Assembly (NCBI GenBank): GCA_013399305.1
Contig: VXAI01000385.1
Coordinates: 467,046-531,045 of the forward strand
From: Rostratula benghalensis
Lineage: Eukaryota > Chordata > Aves > Charadriiformes > Rostratulidae
Direction: 5' to 3'
DNA length: 64,000 nucleotides
Position 1 is the stretch's first letter; each line of letters begins with the position of its first letter. The notes beneath the pieces were generated by a model. It did not search any database, was not told the origin of the DNA, and saw nothing but the letters and a program-made list of their open reading frames with translations. Of the stretch, positions 35,116 through 45,240 are shown in pieces. The position numbers were made by a program, and so were the translations under genes.

Positions 35116-38100
35116 TTCAGACACGAGCTGCTTGGTAGGCATACATAGCTGCAGTGGCAATATGTAGTTTGCTGTGACGTGCAACACTTAAGGAAGTTCC
35201 TATTACTCAATGAGGCATTTGAAAGAGCTTTTTCCTTATGTGGTGTTTTGGTTGGTTGGTTGGTTGATTTTTAAATGGAATACCAGTCAACCCTGGGGAA
35301 AAGTTCTTCTATATTTTTTCCCTTTTAACTCTTTGCATATGGCGTGCATATAAAATGGAGAGACCTGAATTTTTTTTTTCTCCTTTTATCATTTCCAGAT
35401 CCTTGTGAAATATATACAGTCCTATATGTTTGCAGGATTATGCATTGCTATTGCATCTTAAATTCCTTAGGCAGAATAAGGAAGGTGTTTCCTTTAGTAC
35501 AGCACCTAGTATCATTCAGCTGAAGCCAAATATTTTCCCCTTGAATTTAGCTCTATTCATGCTTTTGTTCAGTCACGTCAGAGCCATGATAAAACAATTA
35601 TTCAATTAAAGGCTAGAATTCCACTTGGTCTCCCTCTGTGTCTGAAACAGCGCACTCTGATCATTAAGTTCTCTACCAAAGCAGTGGGGTCAACCTGAAC
35701 TCACGCAGTATAGGGAAGGAAAGAGGAAGGTGAACATTCAACTCAGTTTTCTGATAACTCAAGCCTTCTTACAAAGCTTTAGACCTTCTAGCTTGTTGTC
35801 AATGCAGGTTGTAATTTCTGTAAAGTACTTCTTTATCCAGACAAACTTTGGTGTGTCCGGATTTCACTGCAAACACATGCCCATATGCATGTGTAAATTA
35901 CAGGATAGCTTAGCTTTGGGGAACGTATGTAGGTCATATAACAGCATGGTAAAGTCCATTATTAATTTGGTGCAATTCATGATTCAAACAGAACCGTGAT
36001 CCAGCCAGAAAAATTACAAAGGGAAAAGTGAACAGCAAGAGGGAGGTTTTTATCCTACGGACTCTGCTTCTTTCACTGGCTACTACCCATTAGAGGTTTG
36101 TTTAGTTACTGCTAGGAGACAGCCTATGGCTCTCTGGACCCATTTCAGACTTGGATGCACCCTTTGAGTTTCTTTCATTCAGGTGGCATGGCAGACGGGA
36201 TCACAATCACATGCACTGGGCTCAAAACCATGCAGAAGCCAATGCAGCAGCCACAGCACTGCATACTTGTAATACAATAAATATAACCAGTAAGAAAGTA
36301 TAAGATTTTCTCTCGTGACTGTGTTGCTAATTTCTTAGCTGATCAGTTCTTGCATATCCAAACTCTAATTGCCTCTACCTCAGTGTGTTCTGTTCACTGG
36401 ACCACCTAATACTGAATCCAGTATCTGAAAGGCTACCTGATCTTGCTTGTCCTTTGTGTTCTAGCATTTTTCGAGATGATAGGCATTGGTTTGGTGACAA
36501 GTATCCTCTGTTAATGCAGATGTAAAGTCGGGTGCTGGAATACTGATAACCAAAGGAACCAGTTTTGTGCTTTACAGATAAGCAAGCTTTATATTATACA
36601 GAAGACTGCATAGCATAATTACTCATTGATAGTACCTTTCACTATGCAGCTGCATCTGTCCTCTTGACAGTTCAGCTCATTTCAGATGCTGGCAGTGCCA
36701 ATGGTATTGCCTCTCCTAAACCAGTGTTGGGCTACAGAAGAAGCATCACCTTCACAAAATCTTAGCACATTAGTTTTCATTTAAGTCCTGATGAACGCAA
36801 GCCTGAAGCAGAACAGTAAAAAGAAGATGAGGAGTAAAAAGCACAACCACTTTGAAAATGCCTAGAAGACTTTTAAAAGATAGACAACCAAAGAAAACTA
36901 GAGACAGCCTACAGGCAAATATAACTTGTCTCTAACTCACATCTAGTCTGGAATTTCATCGTACCTCTGATTGAAGAAAGAAAGACCAATTATCCCAGGA
37001 AAACATGGATTGCATTACATATGCATTGACTGCCAAAGGGGGAGAATGTCGATTACTTAACACAAAAGTGCTGAAGCCATTAGTACAGCCTTTTAGAGTT
37101 GAAATAAACATGTGTATTATATGCTTGTAAATCCCAGTGGACAGCACAACTGGTGTCATATTCCACAGTGGATCCATTAGCAACATAACGTCATCTAACC
37201 ACAGGCCATACTAATGGTTTAAATTAGAATGTGTGGAGATTTTTTAATTTCTAAAAGACAATGCTGCCTGATTAGAATAAACCTCTTCAGCATAAAGCTG
37301 CTGCTCTTCTATGAAAACTCTCCTGTTATGTCACATCAAGAAATATCAGTGAATGGGAAGGTGTGAAACAGCTTTCCAAGCGTGTAAGAACCAACAGAGA
37401 GTTGAATAAATTCAAACATATCCATGTGGTGCTTGATAGCTGAGAAAAAAAAAAGGTCTGGGATGTCTTTAAAAGCAACGGAAATACAGCATGGGGCAGG
37501 TGACAAAGGATGTGCAATGGTATGTGCGTGAAACACATTTTATAGCTGAAGATAATTGGCTCCACTATAATGGGCAACAATGCCCCATTGCCAGTAGTGG
37601 TGCTAATTGGTTGGGGTAGAGAAATGGGCAATTATCGTGCGTCTAATGCGGAAAAGAATCTGTGTAAAGCAAAACTTTAAAAAAGTTTTTCAGCACAGAG
37701 AACAGAAGGATGTGTGAACTTAGGAGCTGCTACCCTTTTGTCATGATTGCTTTAAATGCTTCTGCCAGAGGTATGAAGGCTACTGCTGGGGCTTCAAACC
37801 TTTCCAGAAAATGCATCACTTGTAATATACAGTTTCCCTCATAGTTCCTCTATGAAAGCATTTCACCAGAATGCTGAGTTACAGTAGGACACCAGTAATT
37901 CATGCTCTCCTATGGAGCTGGAGGGCAGACTGCTAACCTTGATACTGTATGGTTAACTAATAGTACTGCTAGCAGTGTTTAAGTCTTCAAGTCTTCTATC
38001 TACATACTACTATTTCATTCAGAAAGTGCTGAAGTATTTTCTCTCTCTATTCTCCACAACCCTTACAGGTGTAAAAATTCATGTTCCAATTAGGAGTATT

Positions 38101-39039
38101 GGTTAAGTGCAATAAATAAAGAGCTGCTTACAAAATAAGTCTCATGTAGTTTGGTTTGGGTAGAAGAGATGAATGGAAATAACCTCTATTTGATGAGTAG
38201 AGAAGCAGGATGGTGACCTTGGGCTCATAAAAATTATCTGAAATAGTTCTCACTTCTTTTAAATGAGTTGTGAACTCCACCACAGAGTTCCTCCTCTAAG
38301 ATACTGGAGTGTGTCAGTAAGCTCAATTCTCATACCTTACAAGCACTTATTCTCACTGTAAAGATTATTTGATCATAATTAGGGGGGCCTCCAGTTTAAA
38401 TGCAGTAGTGCTCTTACCTTGGACTGGAGAGTGTTAGCAGAGCTCACAAACTACTTAGTGGGCCACATCACAGCCCAGGATTGCCTCCCTGCTGCACCAA
38501 GAAACACAACTTTTTCTTTCTCAGTAGAAGTGCTGTGGAGTGGAGCAGTACCTGCTTTCTAAATGGGCTTGCATGGATCAGCTACTAGAGTGGAAAACAC
38601 ATGCTGTGCTCACAGAAATCAAAAAGTCTAAGTACCATATCCCTGAGAGGAAAAAGGAAACTGTAATCCAGTTTGTTGTATGGAGATGACACCAGAGCTT
38701 CAGACAGAAGGAAATCAGTGTGAAGCATGGTGGGAAAGACATCCTCTTCAATCTGTATTGGAAAAGAGAGCAAGACAGCCTTCAGGGTAATAAACGGTGT
38801 TAGTATTTCCACAGTGAAATAAGCTCTAGATAGATACATCCTAACTCCTCGCTGTGTGGTGTCCCTCTTTGGGAAAAGCTCTGTTGTGTTTTGTTCCACC
38901 GAAAGGATTTCTGAATTCCACTGGCTGTTCAGATGTTTTATGTATATATCTATGCATATTTTAGGAGTGCCATTCAAAGGGATGTTTTAAATTTCTAGCT
39001 GTGTGCAGTAAGACCTCCCATACTTTATTGTTGATATAT

Positions 39040-39480
39040 GCCCTTTGGTGAAAGCCGTGTACATGCTAGGAATTTGATCCGATGACTGTAGCTGAAATAC
39101 GGGCCTCTGACGGCGATATAGAAGGTTCTGTTTAAACTCTTTCTTAAAGTCAAAAACAACTATCAGATCGTCTTTTCCCTGACAGAGCTAAAGGAAGCTG
39201 AAATGTTCGTTTAGTTTTCTTCAGCGCAAGAAACAGACACTTTCTTTGAGAACTGTTAACAAGGGCATTTTAAAAAAGTACTTGTTGACACTCAGCACCG
39301 CGTGATTTCTTTTCGACAGGCTAAGGTGGTTAAATTGCAGCCTTTAATAGAGCTGCAGTACTGCACCTGTGACTTGTAGCCCTGGAGCTAACTCTGATCC
39401 CTGTCAGGGTCAGCTGACGGAACTGGAGTAGACTTCACCAGCCTGATGCTCAGCTCAGGAGAGGTGGCGTAGCTCTGCCT
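39040..39480. promoter_or_regulatory. Moderately CpG-enriched unique stretch
   Basis: About thirteen CpG dinucleotides occur in roughly 440 bases (for example CACCGCGTG, GACGGCGATA and CAGATCGTC), clearly more than in the flanking sequence by eye. It falls short of a CpG island. It could be a regulatory element, an old CpG-rich repeat or simply a young insertion; I found no terminal repeats. Confidence 0.25.
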
Positions 39481-39638
39481 CTGTTCTGCAGGTCTGCTGT
39501 GTCAAGTACTGTTCTGTGCTGTGCCCATTTAGAACTTGCTTAATGCACGAAGTAAGGAGAACTCACCAATCCCCCAGTATTTATGTATAAGCTTGAAAAG
39601 GATACTTTTACTAGTAGCCTTGATTGCTTGGTAGAGGT

Positions 39639-39862
39639 CATCTCTAACCGTGTTCCTAGTCCTGTTGTGGCATCTCTAACCATGTTCCCAGTCCTGTTGT
39701 GGCATCTCTAACCATGTTCCTAAAACTGTTGTGGCATCTCTAACCATGTTCCTAGTCCTGTTGTGGCATGTCAAACCAAGTTCCTAGTCCTGTTGTGGCA
39801 TCTCTAACCGTGTTCCTAGTCCTGTTGTGGCATCTCTAACCATGTTCTTAGTCCTGTTGTGG
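39639..39862 (+). repeat. 32-bp minisatellite, seven copies
   Basis: Seven exact-length 32-base units run from 39639 to 39862 (224 bases). Each unit begins CATCTCTAACCATGTTCC and ends CTGTTGTGG. Units start at 39639, 39671, 39703, 39735, 39767, 39799 and 39831. Units 1 and 6 are identical, both with ACCGTG where most have ACCATG. Units 2 and 7 differ at only two bases. Unit 3 has AAAA for GTCC-type bases and unit 5 has several changes (CATGTCAAACCAAG). Confidence 0.97.
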
Positions 39863-40149
39863 CAGCTGCTGTCAGGTGCAGAGCTAAAGGGACTGGCTTT
39901 AGTTGCTAAGTCACTGCAGCTACCTTCCTGGTCTGCTCATTCACTAGAGAGCATGTCCCTTTTCTTCTAAGAAATGTGTGAAATAAAGTAGGAGATAACA
40001 AAAAATGAATTATTCTGTAGCATCTCTGATTCCCTAAAGATGGTAGAACTGGTTTGTTTTGAGTTCTGGCACATCACTCCTCACTGGCATCTATTTTTTT
40101 TTTTGCTCATGAGCGATGTTTGTAACTGAATTGGTTAGATTAGGATGTC

Positions 40150-40155
40150 CAAAGT
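40150..40155. repeat. Left target-site duplication CAAAGT
   Basis: CAAAGT directly precedes the TGTGGG start of the solo LTR and recurs just after its CA end at 40529-40534. Six-base duplications are typical of alpha- and betaretrovirus-type (class II) integrases. Confidence 0.85.
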
Positions 40156-40528
40156 TGTGGGTCAGGGCGAAAACGAGCAGTTGTTTGGGCCTAGGGCTTG
40201 AATGCTGGCTTTCTGATTGGGCGAGGTGTTGTGGGGGTTGCGAGGCTCGGCGTGCCAGAAAATGCGGAACGCCCTGGTAACAGCAGCACCCACATCCGGG
40301 TACCAAGAACCTCTGTGTAAGCACCTGGTCAGGCATGCGATCACCGCGTGGACATCGTCTGCCCAGGGACCTTGCTGTGAGACTAGCCAATCGGTTTAAA
40401 ACGCGCGAACTTAAGTAACCAATCAGATAGGACGCGCTCACCTTCTGATCTTACAAATAGTTGCTCCGTGCCTAATAAAGTTGACACTTTGCTTGCGTCA
40501 AGCTGCGTCCCCTCTCTCAATCGCGGCA
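40156..40528 (+). mobile_element. Solo LTR of a class II endogenous retrovirus
   Basis: A 373-bp segment begins TGTGGGTCAGGG and ends ATCGCGGCA, so it has the canonical TG...CA termini. It is flanked by perfect 6-bp duplications (CAAAGT at 40150-40155 and 40529-40534). Inside are two CCAAT boxes (40387-40391, 40419-40423), a TTTAAAA at 40395-40401 as a weak TATA-like element, and AATAAA at 40474-40479, all in plus orientation. About 24 CpG dinucleotides survive in a CpG-poor neighbourhood, which suggests a fairly recent insertion. No gag, pol or env sequence is adjacent, so the internal part was probably lost by recombination between the two LTRs. The ERV family name is not known to me. Confidence 0.9.
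40474..40479 (+). terminator. LTR poly(A) signal AATAAA
   Basis: AATAAA inside the solo LTR, about 50 bases before its 3' end, where retroviral LTRs usually place it. It could still end transcripts that enter from the left. Confidence 0.7.
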
Positions 40529-40534
40529 CAAAGT
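40529..40534. repeat. Right target-site duplication CAAAGT
   Basis: The partner of 40150-40155, with no mismatch between the two copies. Confidence 0.85.
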
Positions 40535-41645
40535 CAAGGTAACAGTGTTTGAATAGAGTCCATCTGTGTTGAATGTGAAGACAGTTGAGTGGTTTTGAGC
40601 TGGGCAAGGAAAGACTATATTCCTTTTGTAATTTCTGAGCAGTGATTTGTAAAAATGTGCTGAGCCTGCTTTAACTAGCTTATAGTATATGACCCAATGT
40701 TGCTTTCTTGATCCTTGACAGCATCTGTTAGATTGAAAGGCCTTTCCCTGTGACTTATGCCAGTCTCATTGCTGGTGAGCTAGCTTGCTCCCTTGGGAAC
40801 TTTGAATTTTGTTTTTTAAGATACTGGGAAATGCAAACATTGCTTATGCACTGTTAGCATCCTCTAATTTGTTGAGCCAGCTGAATACAAGTCTGGTTTC
40901 CCATTTGCTATTTCTGTTCTGGGATTTATCACATAACTGTGAATAGTCTCGTGTAGCAGACCTTGTTCCACAATATTACCTACTTACCACACACTTTCTG
41001 CTTCAGAACCTTATGATCTAGTTAACATGTTCAAAATTAACAAAAGGAGCTCTGCAGGAATTTCTTGAAAGACTTAAAAAAAAGAAATAAAGCTGCTGCA
41101 TGTTCTGAGGGATATATAAGGAGCAGACTCTGATTTTCTATCTTTAAGTGAAGAATTTTGAAAACTTCTGCACCTTTTCCTGAAGAGGGTTGATTTCTAT
41201 TAGTAAAGCAGTTAAACCCATTTGCTCCTTCTGACCTCAACATTTAATCAGCGTTCAATTTTTCTTGGAGCCTTTAATCGAGCCAGTTTTGCAGTTCACA
41301 GTTGTATAAGTATGCTTCAGAAATGCACGTTCCTGTTTTTCCCTTAGTTCAACAGAATTAAAACTGAATTTGCATTTCTCCAGTTAAGGAATTTTTCATC
41401 AGTTTTCATCAGTTCATCAGAAGATAAAACTTCACAAACTGTGTTCAAAAATGGGAATGCAAAATAAAAATTGGCAGCATGGCATGGTTTGATCATCATA
41501 TTTTTAAATATCAGACATTAGTGTAACAGAGGTGAAAATAAAACACTCAAAGTGAACATTTGGTGTTGAAATGTAGTTGAGATAACTCTGAACAATCTCT
41601 TCTGTAGTTGTCATGTTTTTGCAGACTGTTTGAATATTTTCTCCT

Positions 41646-41664
41646 GGGGGGGGGTGGGGGGTGG
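41646..41664 (+). other. G run with quadruplex potential
   Basis: Nine G, T, six G, T, two G. Several G tracts could be counted within the runs, so a quadruplex is plausible, and such tracts are also prone to sequencing error. Confidence 0.5.
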
Positions 41665-44627
41665 AAGCTGATCCTGCAGAGAAATTTCGTATGGGTTGTA
41701 ATAAAAGCAAACACCAAGTGGTTTTCTTTTGAGAATCTCTAGTTTGCCATTTCTGCCAGTTCTGATCTTTTCATGGGAGTCATGTTCAAACCTCCCCAAC
41801 ATGTACATCTACAGTGTAAATCCTTGGCACGAGATTATTTTAGCCTGGGTATCCACAGCTAGCATTCTTCACACATGAAAATAGACTGTAAGAGGCAAAT
41901 CAAGCTGATATTTGGCTTGAAACATCAAAATAAGCCACTGAAGTTAATATAAAAGGGCAACACTTTCCTGTCATTGTTTTCCCCTCTTTGATGGAAAGAG
42001 TCATCTTTTATCAGATGTCTTCTTTGGCACCACTGGTAGCAGATACTTGAGAGACTTTGCTGGTGCATAGTAGCAGTAAGGAGAAGCCGGGGTTAGCCAG
42101 GAAGTCTTGAAACTGCAGCAAGGGCCTAGTGTGGAGGGGGGTTAGGTTATGAAGCTGTGTTCACTTGAGGGAAAAAGCAAAAAGTAAACTTTTGAAACGC
42201 TTGGGAAGCTTCCAAAGAAATTTTATTCTCTGCTTTGTATCATAGTGTGGACTGATTCAGAGAAGCCTTCAGAGGCTTCACTTTCTCATCTTTGATACCC
42301 CCACTAACCTATTTTGGTTTGAGTTGCCTCAACTGAGCCAGTAGAAAGTGGGATCATCTGTTATTTTTTGACCATGTGTATTGATGACTTGGCTTCAGAA
42401 ATGATATATGGAACTTTCTCTTCCACAGCAGATTCCTTCCAGCATCTGACTTGGAGAGCCTTCAGTGCCCTCACTGTAGCCTTCACTGGAGTGCCAACTT
42501 AGCAGAGACCTCTCAGTTTCATATTGGATGATAGATTGCTATGGTGACAATTCTGTTGTGGAAATGGGTTAAACATAAAGGAAATTAAAGTAAACTAAAC
42601 ACTTGCATTGTCTTAGCTTCAGGCTGATAAGTCATGGAGTAGTTTCTTTTTTAAATCTGGTTCTCCTGAAAAGTGTCCCAAAAATTCTACCATTCATTCT
42701 TCTGTGGGGCCAAGATTTTTATGTCTCGTTATGGGGCCCCTTATCATATTTGTGCTTCCTGTTTTTGAGCTATGGTGCAGCTTCAGAAGCACATCTAGTG
42801 AGCCATGGATTAGTTATCAAAATAGAAAATGATCAAAAATTCAATTGTGTTCTTTAATATCTTCGCTGAATTTGTCCAGTTTCAGTTTCCAGACCTTTGT
42901 TTCTTCACTGGGGACTTCTGTCATCAGCAATCTCTTCATGAAGACATTTAGAGACAGTGTTTCTTACTTCTTTTCTACTTTTTCTAGACTTTAACTTATT
43001 TACATGGCTTTTTTTTCTAAAATTCTTCTGATGTGGTACCCCTTGTCTCTCCCTTCTCCTTGAGTAAATTTCAGATAATTCTCCAGCCACTTTCTCAGTC
43101 CTGTCTCACATTGTCCTTCTTGCAGACCTGGCAGTCAAATTGACCCCCTGCTGTAACATGAGGAAGTCTTATCTCCCCTTTCTGCCTTATGGTCCTTAGT
43201 AATTAATTTCATGGCACCATATTTCAGGATTTTACATTCTTCCCCTATCTTACAAGTGCTGCTTTATATCCAAGTTATTTTTTAATGTATTTGATTTGTG
43301 TAACAATCCCTGCCACTTAAATGAATCATCTTATTTCAAGATCAAGCTCATCTATGTAACAGATCTATTGTCATTATTAGTAACGTCTTTTCCAGTTTTC
43401 AATAATGCACAAATCCTACTTACAAGCCTTTAATAGTGGTCTGAAGGAAAATGATACTGTGTTGTTGAATGTTTCCCATTTAATTTTTTTCAGTAGTCTA
43501 CTGCTGCAGTAGTTACCAGTTTACGAGTTACAAAGTTACGTATTTTTCTGCATTCCCATGTGAGATTAAGTCAAATATTTCAGAGTCCTCACTGTCTGTA
43601 CAAAAATACCAACAATATGATTGTATCTTTTATCTTGCTGACTTTTTCATACAGGTTTCCACTACTTCTAAATCACTGTCAAGTTTATCAGCCTAGGAAT
43701 TGCCTGGCTATCACCTGCATTTTCATAGGAAGCTGCAAAACATTTAAGAATACATTATGAGATCCCTTTGAATAAAGGCACTACTAATATACGAGTAAAG
43801 GACTAGTAATATGCTTAAAAGTGTTAATACCCATCTTCCTCCTTATGAACCTGTATTCTATGAACCTGATGTATTCTAATCCATCCCATCCACTGAAATA
43901 AATAAAAAGGGCAGAACTGTGAACAGGAACAGTATGATTAGTATGGTCTGATATATGCATGCAATTTGCTTGGTTTGTTTTAAAGGAAAATTACATTAGG
44001 TGAGGAAAAGATAGCTGAAATAGCTAAAAATCTAGCTAAAAAATAGCTGAAATCTTCTCTGTTTTACCAGTTTAGCAGTGGCGCCAACTATGCTGTCTTA
44101 CACGTGGATGTGATTGAAGTTTTTTGTTATGTTCTCCCAAATACTACTAGAAAAATGAATTTAGATAAAATTGGACTGAGATTTGGTGAACTGAAGATTG
44201 TCAGAAAGATCATAAATGACCAAGAGGAATGTGTTGTCTGTGACAAAGGGAGGAGAAATAGTCAGAGGGGTGAGGTGTTCCTCAGCTATCTTTAGTGATC
44301 TATGAGAAGAAGTAAACACAATGTGACGTGGTTTCACAGATGCTGCTCTGCACAGATGCCATTTAGAGTACAAAAGCAGCTCAGAGGGGAATGAGTGGGA
44401 TTAGAATAAAGGAGAGAAGCGGGAGTCCAAAAATCTAGTCTATATGTCTAGAAAGAAAGAAGATAAAAAGCATGAGTTTGTCTACAAACATAGATTCTGT
44501 TAGAGGAAAAACTTAAGCAACAGGAATATGTAAGGAAACTTCAATCATTTGACCAAACTGAAAAGACAGTTGAAGTGCGATATGGCCAGCCATGCTAACA
44601 TGTTTGTTCTGTTCTCTGTACATGCAG

Positions 44628-44686
44628 AACTATTGTTGCACATACAGTAGGCAGTGGATTGTGAGCACATCTGTTCTGTATGGAAG
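44628..44686 (+). other. Candidate 59-nt internal exon
   Basis: The acceptor TTTGTTCTGTTCTCTGTACA then TGCAG and a perfect donor AAG|GTAAGT bracket 59 bases. Only phase 0 is open; it reads NYCCTYSRQWIVSTSVLYG plus two bases (AG). The other two phases contain stops. The donor matches the U1 consensus over nine bases. I do not recognise the peptide, and no partner exon was found with confidence. Of the internal-exon candidates in this window, its splice sites are the best. Confidence 0.28.
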
Positions 44687-45209
44687 GTAAGTGAGATTGT
44701 CTCAGTCTTTACCTGCATGCATAGAACATAGCTTTCCTGATGCCAGGCATCTGGCCAACAATTCCAGTAATGTGGAAACCAACTTTACAGATATTTATCT
44801 GTATTTACAGATACAGCCTCTGCATGCTTCCTAAAGCCGGTGTGATTAGGGCTTCATAGCAGAGAAACTTTGGAGGCAGAGTGGATGGCCTGTGAGGCTG
44901 TCACTTGAGGTGCAATTATAAGGTAATGAGGAGTTTCATGACTGTTATGCATAGCTGCAGAACTAGATCCTCTTACTGGCTTTTGACTCAAGCACCTGTG
45001 GTTTTCTCCATCGAACTCTAGTGCCTTTACTGGGAGAGACTGTGAACAAGCTTTTTTTCCCTTATTTACCTTTTGCTTTCTACAAATCTCTCATTGTTTT
45101 CAACCCTTTCCCCATCCCCTTTGCCAGGTTAAAGAGTCCTGCTCAAATTGAATATTCTTTGCATAAAAGATGTTCTGTTAACTCTGATTGCTTTTCTTGT
45201 TGGTTTTTT

Positions 45210-45240
45210 TTTTAATTATTATNNNNNATTATTATTATTA
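45210..45240 (+). repeat. ATT microsatellite holding a 5-N gap
   Basis: T-rich sequence passes into TTAATTATTAT, five N at 45223-45227, then ATTATTATTATTATT. The N block sits exactly in the trinucleotide repeat, so the true repeat length is unknown. Confidence 0.9.

Larger units (their letters stand above)
28669..39039. other. Non-coding AT-rich DNA
   Basis: Apart from the second MIR relic, a G/T-rich tract (29757-29860), an AAT microsatellite (33898-33920), a short exon candidate (34261-34300) and a palindrome at 35101-35115, nothing is recognised. The open frames are short and lack protein motifs. Confidence 0.6.

Noticed and set aside
40091..40441. 116-codon minus-strand frame
   Set aside because: It lies across the CpG-rich solo LTR, antisense to it, where stops are rare because of GC content.
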